From Gammaproteobacteria bacterium (GTDB taxonomy: Bacteria > Pseudomonadota > Gammaproteobacteria > SZUA-229), in contig JAQICG010000247.1 of assembly GCA_027858635.1 (NCBI GenBank), forward strand, positions 1-5,978: a stretch of DNA of 5,978 nucleotides. The letters run 5' to 3'. Shown one piece after another: positions 1 to 5,894 of the stretch; within the stretch, counting starts at the first letter, position 1, and the number at the start of each line of letters is the position of its first letter. The notes beneath the pieces are model-generated. The model saw only the letters and a program-made list of their open reading frames with translations, was not told the origin of the DNA and did no database searches. Position numbers and translations under genes: made by a program.

Positions 1-325
1 CAACCTTACACGCCAGCGCCTGAGCCACCCATTCACAGCTTTGCAAAGCATTCTGTATGCCCTGCTCGCCGGTGCCGGCGTTGGCATTGCCTGAATTGAT
101 CAGCAGAACCCGGGGAGAAGTTTCAGCCAGATGTTTTTTGGCCACCAGCACCGGAGCCGCCGCAAAGGAATTTTGCGTGAAGGTAGCGGCGCAGGTTGAA
201 TTAGGGGCGAGCTTCATCAGCACCAGATCTTCCTGCTCTCTGGATTTGATACCACAAGCGACCGAGGCGAGCTCGATGCCTGCAACTGGAAGAATATTAA
301 CGGGTTCTGAGAGACCTACTGCCAT
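1..325 (-). CDS. argJ: ArgJ, glutamate N-acetyltransferase (ornithine acetyltransferase), N-terminal part
   Basis: This is the first 108 codons of argJ; the gene runs off the left edge. ArgJ moves the acetyl group from N-acetylornithine to glutamate in the cyclic arginine pathway, and some members also use acetyl-CoA. It is cytoplasmic. The protein starts MAVGLSEPVNILPVAGIELA, a typical ArgJ beginning. It carries the family segment FTQNSFAAAPV at about 49-59 and the strongly conserved LLINSGNANAGTG at about 74-86. The self-cleavage site that splits ArgJ into two chains lies beyond the window. The ATG at 323-325 is chosen because an in-frame TGA lies 12 bases upstream and a GAAGG ribosome site (332-336) sits six bases before it. 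The gene follows secA in the same direction after a 259-base gap that holds a possible promoter of its own. Identification is by family recognition of the N-terminus only. Confidence 0.93.
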   Translation of the reverse strand, partial: MAVGLSEPVNILPVAGIELASVACGIKSREQEDLVLMKLAPNSTCAATFTQNSFAAAPVLVAKKHLAETSPRVLLINSGNANAGTGEQGIQNALQSCEWVAQALACKV

Positions 326-331
326 ATCACG

Positions 332-336
332 CCTTC
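332..336 (-). promoter_or_regulatory. Ribosome binding site of argJ
   Basis: GAAGG on the minus strand, six bases before the argJ ATG. This is a normal strength and spacing. It supports the ATG at 325 as the start, since an in-frame stop closes the frame just upstream. Confidence 0.75.
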
Positions 337-370
337 ACACAATAGAATTAACTGCAATAAATTAGAGATG

Positions 371-408
371 ATTATATCTGTTTTATATTAGAAGCCGTAA
401 TGGGACAA
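371..408 (-). promoter_or_regulatory. Candidate argJ promoter
   Basis: A perfect TATAAT (371-376, minus strand) lies in an AT-rich stretch 45 bases before the argJ ATG, which would give a leader of about 40 bases. The -35 is poor: TACGGC at 17-base spacing. An alternative pair is TTGTCC (403-408) and TATAAA (382-387) with a short 15-base spacer. The 259-base gap after secA makes a separate argJ promoter plausible, but this rests on motif reading alone. Confidence 0.4.
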
Positions 409-463
409 ACATAAGGTTCTCTATTCGCAAAAATACACATTAAAAGGTGAAACAGACAAAGGC

Positions 464-490
464 CGTTGGGTAACCTGCGTCATCCCAACG
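464..490 (-). terminator. Stem-loop downstream of secA, possible weak terminator
   Basis: CGTTGGG (464-470) and CCCAACG (484-490) form a perfect 7-bp inverted repeat around a 13-base loop, about 95 bases after the secA stop. Read on the minus strand it is followed by GCCTTTGTCTGTTT, which is only moderately T-rich, so termination would be weak. It lies upstream of the candidate argJ promoter, which fits separation of secA and argJ transcripts. It could instead be a degenerate REP-type palindrome or an mRNA-end stabiliser. Confidence 0.4.
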
Positions 491-515
491 ATTTAATTAT
501 GATCTTAATATTTAA

Positions 516-542
516 TTTGCGTCCTTTGCGTTTTTCGCGGAC
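516..542. repeat. Three-unit 9-bp intergenic repeat (TTTGCGTNN type)
   Basis: Positions 516-524 (TTTGCGTCC), 525-533 (TTTGCGTTT) and 534-542 (TTCGCGGAC) form a 9-base periodic run in the secA-argJ gap. It resembles a short element, CTTTGCGTC CTTTGCGTT CTTTGCGGT, that I recall from intergenic DNA of unrelated bacteria. The third unit is diverged. The function is unknown to me. Confidence 0.5.
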
Positions 543-584
543 TGTCTTTTTTATTAGAACCGTGGGTTGGGGTGAAATAAACGA

Positions 585-3311
585 TCAGCTCAGCTTGCCA
601 TGGCACTGCTTGAATTTCTTGCCCGAACCACACCAGCAAGGATCATTTCGCCCTAGCTTTTTCTCACCACGAACATAAGGCTGTACCGGTGCCGTAACGG
701 ATTCCGCATCAGCCTCCTGCTCCTGATGGATGCTGTCTATCTGCTCATGCTGGTAATTAACGTTATCGGTCTTAACCTGTCCTGCTTCTTCAATATTTTC
801 AACTTCTTCACGGGCCTGAATCTGTACTTTGGAGAGAATCGAGATCGCCTCGTTTTTGATTTTATCCAGCATCTCCGAGAACATCTCAAATGATTCGCGC
901 TTGTATTCCTGCTTTGGATTTTTCTGCGCGTAGCCCCGCAGGCCGATACTCTGACGCAAATAATCCATCGCCGCCAGATGCTCTTTCCAGATTCTGTCGA
1001 GCACTGTTAACAATACATATTTCTCATACTTACGCATGCCCTCTTCGCCGGCCAGCTGCTCCTTGGCCTGATAATCTGTCACCAGGGTTTCCAGAATACG
1101 TCGGCGCAGCCCTTCCTCATTCAGGTCATCATCCTTGTCCAGCCATTGCTGGACGGGCATATCACTGCCGAACTCGTCATACAGTGCCTTTTCCAGGCCC
1201 TCGATATCCCACTGCTCATCCATACTGCCGGGCGCAATGTAACCGGAAATAACATTCTCTACCACGTCTTCGCGAATACTCTTCACGACTTCAGACAGAT
1301 CATTTTTCGACATCATTTCATTGCGTTGCGCATAAACGACCTTTCGCTGGTCGTTAGCGACATCGTCATAATCCAGCACCTGCTTACGAATGTCGAAGTT
1401 ATGGCCTTCAACTTTACGCTGGGCATTTTCAATCGCCCGATTTACCCATGGATGCTCAATCGCTTCACCGCGTTCCATGCCCAGTTTCTTCATCAGGGAG
1501 CCGACGCGTTCCGAAGCGAAGATTCGCATTAGATCGTCTTCCAGCGACAGGTAGAAACGGGTTGAACCCGGATCACCCTGACGACCCGACCGGCCTCGCA
1601 GCTGATTATCGATGCGCCGGGATTCATGCCGCTCACTGCCTAGCACGTGCAGGCCACCTGCATCCAGCACTAACTGGTGTCGCTCTTTCCAGTTGGCGTG
1701 TATTTCGTCAATTTCAGCGGGTGTAGCCTCCGGCTTTTTCGCCAGATCCGCATCCATACTCCCGCCCAGCACGATATCGGTACCTCGACCGGCCATGTTG
1801 GTAGCGATGGTTACCGCCCCCGGCTGTCCGGCCTGCTCGATAATATGGGCTTCATTTTCATGTTGCTTGGCATTCAATACATTGTGGGGTATTTTTCCCT
1901 GTTGTAACTGCGCGGAAATTATCTCTGAAACTTCAATGGAAGCCGTACCCACCAGCACCGGTTGCTTACGCTCAACACAGTCACACACGTCTGCGACTAT
2001 GGCTTCATATTTTTCCGGCTGACTTAAATAAACAAGGTCGGTGTTATCCTTGCGAATCATCGGTTTGTTAGTGGGAATCAGTACGACTTCAAGATTATAA
2101 ATCTGCATCAACTCGGAGGCTTCGGTGTCAGCCGTACCGGTCATGCCCGACAATTTTTCATACAGACGGAAATAGTTCTGGAAAGTGATCGATGCCAGTG
2201 TCTGGTTTTCACTCTGTATTTTCACCCCTTCCTTGGCTTCCACAGCCTGATGCAGGCCTTCAGACCAGCGCCGACCCGGCATGGTTCTGCCGGTAAATTC
2301 ATCGACAATAACCACCTCATCATTTTTCACCAGATAGTGAACATCTTTCTTGAATAAAGCCTTGGCTCGCAAGGCCGCATTTAGGTAATGGATGAGGCTG
2401 ATATTGTTGGCACTGTATAAACTTTCGTCTGCCGGCAGGATGCCTTCATCGACCAGAATCCGCTCAACTTTCTGATGACCCTGCTCGGTGATGTGAACGG
2501 AACGATTCTTCTCATCGATAGAATAATCGCCCTCTTCAACCTCATCCTTGTCTTCTTTGTGTTCGCCCTCTTCCAGCTGCTTGACGATTTCCTTGAACTT
2601 CAGGTGCAGCTCGCTGCTATCACTGACCGACCCTGAAATAATTAGCGGCGTTCTGGCTTCGTCGATAAGAATTGAATCCACTTCATCGATAACGGCAAAG
2701 TTCAATTCGCGCTGAACTTTTTCTTCCGGCGTGAAGGCCATGTTATCTCTGAGATAATCAAAGCCGAATTCATTATTAGTGCCGTAGGTGATGTCTGCTG
2801 CATACGCTTGTTTTTTTTCATCGGCACTCAGACCGCCGATGCTGACACCGGTGGTCATGCCGAGAAAGCCGTACAGCTGCCCCATCCATTCAGCGTCGCG
2901 GCTGGCCAGATAATCGTTGACCGTGACCACATGTACGCCCTTGCCAGATAGTGCGTTGAGGTAGACTGCCAGAGTTGCTACCAGTGTCTTGCCTTCACCG
3001 GTGCGCATTTCAGCAATCTTGCCCGCGTGCAGAACCATGCCACCAATCAACTGCACATCAAAATGGCGCATCTTAAACACGCGCTTACCCGCTTCACGCG
3101 CAGTCGCAAATGCTTCGGGTAGCAACTGGTCCAGCGTCTCACCCTGCTGGTATCGCTCGCGATACTCGACTGTTTTCGCCGCCAGCTGCTCATCGCTCAG
3201 CGCTGATATTTCAGTTTCAAGCCGATTAATCTTTTCGACAGTTTTGAAGTGTTGCTTGATTATGCGATCGTTACGACTACCAAATACTTTACGGAAAACT
3301 TTGTTTATCAT
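585..3311 (-). CDS. secA: SecA, protein translocase ATPase subunit
   Basis: SecA is the ATPase that drives unfolded preproteins through SecYEG at the inner membrane. With the ATG at 3309-3311 the protein has 908 residues (E. coli 901). The Walker A lysine then falls at K108 (GEGKT, 105-109) and the DEVD Walker B at 209-212, the same numbers as in E. coli. Further along are the preprotein cross-linking region, GMTGTADTEA, GRGTDIVLGG and LRGRSGRQGDPGS of the second nucleotide-binding fold, and the helical scaffold. The C-terminal zinc motif is complete: C892, C894, C903, H904, binding SecB and phospholipid in known homologues. An in-frame TTG at 3318-3320 would add three residues (MSK). AGG lies 4 bases before the TTG and 13 before the ATG, so the ribosome site does not settle the choice; homology favours ATG. 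A terminator stands just upstream, and there is no secM. The gene is intact. Confidence 0.98.
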   Translation of the reverse strand: MINKVFRKVFGSRNDRIIKQHFKTVEKINRLETEISALSDEQLAAKTVEYRERYQQGETLDQLLPEAFATAREAGKRVFKMRHFDVQLIGGMVLHAGKIAEMRTGEGKTLVATLAVYLNALSGKGVHVVTVNDYLASRDAEWMGQLYGFLGMTTGVSIGGLSADEKKQAYAADITYGTNNEFGFDYLRDNMAFTPEEKVQRELNFAVIDEVDSILIDEARTPLIISGSVSDSSELHLKFKEIVKQLEEGEHKEDKDEVEEGDYSIDEKNRSVHITEQGHQKVERILVDEGILPADESLYSANNISLIHYLNAALRAKALFKKDVHYLVKNDEVVIVDEFTGRTMPGRRWSEGLHQAVEAKEGVKIQSENQTLASITFQNYFRLYEKLSGMTGTADTEASELMQIYNLEVVLIPTNKPMIRKDNTDLVYLSQPEKYEAIVADVCDCVERKQPVLVGTASIEVSEIISAQLQQGKIPHNVLNAKQHENEAHIIEQAGQPGAVTIATNMAGRGTDIVLGGSMDADLAKKPEATPAEIDEIHANWKERHQLVLDAGGLHVLGSERHESRRIDNQLRGRSGRQGDPGSTRFYLSLEDDLMRIFASERVGSLMKKLGMERGEAIEHPWVNRAIENAQRKVEGHNFDIRKQVLDYDDVANDQRKVVYAQRNEMMSKNDLSEVVKSIREDVVENVISGYIAPGSMDEQWDIEGLEKALYDEFGSDMPVQQWLDKDDDLNEEGLRRRILETLVTDYQAKEQLAGEEGMRKYEKYVLLTVLDRIWKEHLAAMDYLRQSIGLRGYAQKNPKQEYKRESFEMFSEMLDKIKNEAISILSKVQIQAREEVENIEEAGQVKTDNVNYQHEQIDSIHQEQEADAESVTAPVQPYVRGEKKLGRNDPCWCGSGKKFKQCHGKLS

Positions 3312-3332
3312 TTTTGACAAATAACCTGTGAC

Positions 3333-3357
3333 AAAAAACCGGACTAAAAAGCCCGGT
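3333..3357 (-). terminator. Intrinsic terminator between the M23 gene and secA
   Basis: On the minus strand the arms ACCGGGCT and AGTCCGGT pair over 8 bp (one G-U) around a TTTT loop, at 3338-3357. Five more Ts follow directly (3337-3333), making a six-T run with the last stem base. This is a textbook rho-independent terminator for leftward transcription. It lies 72 bases after the M23 stop codon. Its T-run ends 12 bases before the TTG and 21 before the ATG candidate starts of secA, so no full promoter fits between. secA transcripts must therefore pass it. It may be a leaky terminator or a regulated attenuator. Confidence 0.85.
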
Positions 3358-3429
3358 ATCTAAAAAAATCAATAGCGCAGTTTGGCCGTGAGTCTATCTA
3401 CGGTCATGAACGTTAAATAAATACTTATC

Positions 3430-4326
3430 TCAGCTACTGGATTGGACAAAGCGACTAGGATCGATCCGCCGATTATTCAGTAACACCTCAAAATGCACAT
3501 GAGGACCGGTTGAACGACCTGTCGACCCCATAAGCGATATTGGTTGGCCCTTTTCAACGGTATCGCCCACTTCTACGAGAATCTCCGCGTTATGACCATA
3601 GCGGGTAGCATAACCATTGCCATGATTAATTTCCACGAGATTGCCATAACCATATCTTGAACTCGCCCAGGTCACCACTCCACTGGATGTTGCTACAATC
3701 TCACTACCTTCTCTGCCGGCAAAATCCATGCCATTATGTTGCGCCAGCTTGCCGCTGAAAGGGTCGGTACGCTGGCCGAAATATGAGGAGGTCCAGCCTT
3801 TAACGATAGGACGTCCGGAGGGACGGGATTGCTTTTTTACCTGTTCCCGCATCAATACATCTTCCAGTATTGAGAGCTGCTGATCACGGCTGTCCAGCTG
3901 GTCGCTGAGATCAACCAGGACATTGCCAAGTTCGGCGGAAACGGCCTCTTCCAGCTCATGGGGTCCGCCTAATGCGGGTTTGTAATTGAAATTAAATTCT
4001 TCTGAATCGAGTTTGGATAATGAAACCAGGCGTTCACCCAGCGCATCCAGGCGGGTTACATGCGCCTGCATCAACCCCAAACGCGCCGCCAGCGCATCCA
4101 GTTCGGATTGCGCATTGGCGCGGGCACCTGCGATCAGGCTTTTCTGCTGGGCAAGTTCACTTTCCAGGCTGGTTAACTGACTGAGCTGGCCGGTGTTGGC
4201 ACCCCACCAGTAGCCACCTACCGTCATCATTCCAAGAAAAACGGACAACAGAACACCGGAAGCTGTTAGCCCTATTTGCCAACGTACCGGTTTTCCTCGA
4301 TATTTTCCTACTAATATAATATTCAT
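3430..4326 (-). CDS. Membrane-anchored M23 family (LytM-type) metallopeptidase
   Basis: A 298-residue protein with a short cytoplasmic start, one membrane helix at about 19-41 and a coiled-coil-prone periplasmic stretch at about 47-105. A linker with more helix (125-165) follows, then a C-terminal LytM/M23 domain at about 175-292. The zinc and catalytic positions are all present: H197 and D201 (HNGMD), H245 (YGHN), and H276 and H278 (HVHFE). It is therefore predicted to be an active zinc endopeptidase cutting peptidoglycan cross-bridges, unlike EnvC/NlpD-type activators, which lack the ligands. The substrate is not shown. The start MNIILVGKYRG resembles related proteins encoded beside secA (PA4404 in Pseudomonas, from memory). 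The ribosome site is poor: GAAG only two bases before the ATG. It is divergent from dciA, with a 62-base gap. A terminator follows it, before secA. No gene symbol is established that I can support. Confidence 0.92.
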   Translation of the reverse strand: MNIILVGKYRGKPVRWQIGLTASGVLLSVFLGMMTVGGYWWGANTGQLSQLTSLESELAQQKSLIAGARANAQSELDALAARLGLMQAHVTRLDALGERLVSLSKLDSEEFNFNYKPALGGPHELEEAVSAELGNVLVDLSDQLDSRDQQLSILEDVLMREQVKKQSRPSGRPIVKGWTSSYFGQRTDPFSGKLAQHNGMDFAGREGSEIVATSSGVVTWASSRYGYGNLVEINHGNGYATRYGHNAEILVEVGDTVEKGQPISLMGSTGRSTGPHVHFEVLLNNRRIDPSRFVQSSS

Positions 4327-4370
4327 ATCTTCATTGTATCAATCACGGTTAGTATGAGCATAGCCTATTT

Positions 4371-4377
4371 GATAATA
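4371..4377. promoter_or_regulatory. Candidate overlapping divergent -10 elements for dciA and the M23 gene
   Basis: GATAAT on the plus strand (4371-4376) and TATTAT on the minus strand (4377-4372) overlap almost fully in the 62-base divergent gap. The first would start dciA transcripts about six bases before its ATG. The second would give the M23 gene a leader of about 39 bases. Neither has a convincing -35 (TTAGTA at 4349-4354 is 3/6 for dciA). AT-richness alone could produce these boxes. Confidence 0.25.
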
Positions 4378-4388
4378 TATTTACCATT

Positions 4389-4808
4389 ATGAAACGTTTC
4401 GACCTTCAATTAAATCCCGCATTGGTATCAAAGTCACATGAACTGGAGCGACTGACTTCGCTGCTCAGCGGGGAATTACCTCGAGAAACCAGTGGACATT
4501 ACCACGTCGCCGGCATTGACGAGAGCGCTCTGATCATTATCACCGACTCGCCGGTATGGACAACGCGATTACGTCAGCTGGGGCCTGCGATAATTAATAT
4601 ACTGGCTGAGCGAACCGGAAAAAGTGTTCAGCATGTCCGTATTATAAGCAGACGCGGTGCCATTAAAAGCCCCTATCAGGCCAATCCAACCGTCGAGCGT
4701 GTTCTCAGTGAAGAATCAGGACAGCTACTATCTCAAACTGCGGAATACATTCAGGACAACGAGCTTAAAAACGCGCTCCTGAAACTTTCCGGGCGTAGCG
4801 ATAAATAG
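4389..4808 (+). CDS. dciA: DciA (DUF721) family protein, replicative helicase loader
   Basis: A 139-residue protein of the DUF721/DciA family, the only plus-strand gene here. DciA helps load the DnaB helicase in bacteria without a DnaC- or DnaI-type loader. The family pattern is seen at about 10-95: NPALVSKSHELERLTSLLSG, then HYHVAGIDESALIIITDSPV followed by WTTRLRQLGPAIINIL. The W-T/A-T-R-L-R segment is typical of the domain. The rest of the C-terminus is charged and less conserved. The ATG at 4389 is the only usable start, because the frame is open upstream only to a TAG at 4350-4352 and holds no other ATG, GTG or TTG. No Shine-Dalgarno sequence precedes it. It is divergent from the M23 gene, and its stop codon abuts the lpxC stop. 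The family is assigned by recognition; the helicase-loading role is inferred from characterised members. Confidence 0.85.
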   Translation: MKRFDLQLNPALVSKSHELERLTSLLSGELPRETSGHYHVAGIDESALIIITDSPVWTTRLRQLGPAIINILAERTGKSVQHVRIISRRGAIKSPYQANPTVERVLSEESGQLLSQTAEYIQDNELKNALLKLSGRSDK

Positions 4809-5723
4809 CTAAAAAGCCTGTAGCGGCTGCGTATAGGAGATGGGCGAAGCAGATTCTTCGTCTTCAAACGTCACTTCTTCCCAGGCCGATTCATCAGCAA
4901 TCAGGGCTTTCAGCAGTTTATTATTCAGGGCGTGACCTGAACGATAACCGGAAAAAGCACCGATCAGACTGTGTCCCAGTAAATATAGATCGCCAATAGC
5001 ATCCAGTATCTTGTGTTTGACGAACTCATCTTCGTAACGCAGACCGTCTTCATTCAGGACGCGGAATTCGTCAACTACAATCGCATTATCAATACTGCCG
5101 CCCAGCACCAGATTCTGAGATCTCAGATATTCAATATCATTCATAAACCCAAAGGTACGGGCACGGCTGACTTCTTTTACAAAGGAGGTGGTAGAGAAAT
5201 CAATCTCCGCCTTGCAGGGCATACCTTTGAATACAGGATGATCAAAATTGATGGAAAACCCCACCTTAAAGCCTTCGAAAGGATCAAAACGGGCCCATTT
5301 GTCGTCTTCTTCAACCAGTACCGATTTTTTAATCCGGATAAATCGCTTGGGTGCGGCCTGTTCGGCGATGCCTGCCGACTGGATCAAAAATACAAAAGGA
5401 CCTGAGCTGCCGTCCATAATCGGCACTTCACCGGTACTCACGTCCACATAGGCGTTGTCGATACCCAGACCGGCCATTGCTGACAACAGGTGCTCAACCG
5501 TGGAAACACGGACTCCGTCCTGCTCCAGGGTGGTGGACAAGGTGGTGGGCCCGACATTTCCAGCAGTTGCCTTTATTTCAACTGGTTCGTTCAAATCCAC
5601 CCGCCGAAAAATGATGCCTGTATCCGGCTGTGCCGGGCGCAAGGTCAGATAAACTTTCTCACCTGAGTGCAGGCCGACTCCAGTCGCACGAATTACATTT
5701 TTGAGTGTTCTTTGCTTAATCAA
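4809..5723 (-). CDS. lpxC: LpxC, UDP-3-O-acyl-N-acetylglucosamine deacetylase
   Basis: LpxC is the zinc deacetylase of the first committed step of lipid A synthesis, acting in the cytoplasm. The product has 304 residues (E. coli 305) and aligns along its length with one residue fewer before the active site. Seen here are catalytic E77 with zinc ligand H78 (STVEHL), zinc ligands H237 and D241 (VKHKILDAIGD), and catalytic H264 (SGHALNN). PIMDGSSGPF at 101-110 and SRARTFGFM at 186-194 are also conserved. Translation must begin at TTG (5721-5723): the protein begins MIKQRTLK as in E. coli, and no in-frame ATG lies between it and an upstream TGA. AGGA stands nine bases before it. The C-terminus ends TQPLQAF and lacks the AVLA tail that E. 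coli LpxC uses for FtsH proteolysis. It follows ftsZ in the same direction after 171 bases. Confidence 0.98.
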   Translation of the reverse strand: MIKQRTLKNVIRATGVGLHSGEKVYLTLRPAQPDTGIIFRRVDLNEPVEIKATAGNVGPTTLSTTLEQDGVRVSTVEHLLSAMAGLGIDNAYVDVSTGEVPIMDGSSGPFVFLIQSAGIAEQAAPKRFIRIKKSVLVEEDDKWARFDPFEGFKVGFSINFDHPVFKGMPCKAEIDFSTTSFVKEVSRARTFGFMNDIEYLRSQNLVLGGSIDNAIVVDEFRVLNEDGLRYEDEFVKHKILDAIGDLYLLGHSLIGAFSGYRSGHALNNKLLKALIADESAWEEVTFEDEESASPISYTQPLQAF

Positions 5724-5728
5724 TGCTT

Positions 5729-5742
5729 TATTTCCTGAAATA
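5729..5742 (-). promoter_or_regulatory. lpxC ribosome binding site within a small palindrome
   Basis: AGGA (5733-5736, minus strand) stands nine bases before the TTG start of lpxC and fixes that start. It lies at the centre of the perfect inverted repeat TATTTC-AG-GAAATA. As RNA this could form five A-U pairs with CAGG in the loop, a weak hairpin that might slightly modulate access. Confidence 0.5.
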
Positions 5743-5782
5743 TCTAAATATCACTACTCTTTGCGATATGCACAGAGCCAGC

Positions 5783-5810
5783 CTTATATTGTCACACATA
5801 TAGCTAATAA
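5783..5810 (-). promoter_or_regulatory. Candidate lpxC promoter
   Basis: TATAAG (5783-5788, 5/6 to the -10 consensus) has TTATTA (5805-5810, 3/6) sixteen bases upstream on the minus strand. It would give a leader of about 53 bases. Another possible -35, GTGACA, just upstream of the TATAAG box, has no good -10 at proper spacing. An lpxC promoter is expected between ftsZ and lpxC, but the precise boxes are uncertain. Confidence 0.3.
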
Positions 5811-5846
5811 TAGCAGGCATTTCTTGACCCCGCACCTTATTTGAGC

Positions 5847-5884
5847 AACACCTGCTCGCAGGCGTTCAGCACCCCGGTGCCTGC
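5847..5884 (-). terminator. Overlapping GC-rich stem-loops after ftsZ
   Basis: Just after the ftsZ stop, AACGCCTG and CAGGTGTT (minus strand, 5866-5847) pair over 8 bp with one G-U and a CGAG loop. GCAGGC and GCCTGC (5884-5879 with 5863-5858) offer a competing 6-bp stem sharing the same bases. No T-run follows, so this is not a classical terminator. It could be a partial terminator, an mRNA 3' end stabiliser, or a switchable structure between ftsZ and lpxC. Confidence 0.35.
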
Positions 5885-5894
5885 TTCAGCGGAA

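Noticed and set aside
57..365. 102-codon plus-strand reading frame over the argJ start
   Set aside because: It lies opposite the clearly conserved ArgJ N-terminus and its predicted protein resembles no family I know; it is a shadow frame.
466..678. 70-codon plus-strand frame across the secA 3' end and gap
   Set aside because: It runs over the stem-loop, the 9-bp repeat and the SecA zinc motif; no ribosome site or family resemblance.
892..935. Unusual sequence in the SecA tail as a sign of frameshift
   Set aside because: The SecA reading frame continues without a break to an intact zinc motif; CWC in place of the E. coli CPC in that motif is only a spacer residue change.
890..2022. Several plus-strand reading frames of 76-136 codons inside secA
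   Set aside because: All are antisense to the highly conserved SecA sequence, overlap each other in different frames, and show no recognisable domain.
3312..3320. TTG at 3318-3320 as the secA start
   Set aside because: AGG is only four bases before it, and the ATG at 3311 aligns exactly with the E. coli start and puts the Walker lysine at 108. Not fully excluded.
4391..4400. Perfect palindrome GAAACGTTTC at the start of dciA
   Set aside because: It lies within coding sequence (codons 2-4); a lone 10-bp palindrome is expected by chance and no second copy was seen nearby.
5013..5652. Plus-strand frames inside lpxC
   Set aside because: Antisense shadows of the conserved LpxC sequence with no domain of their own.
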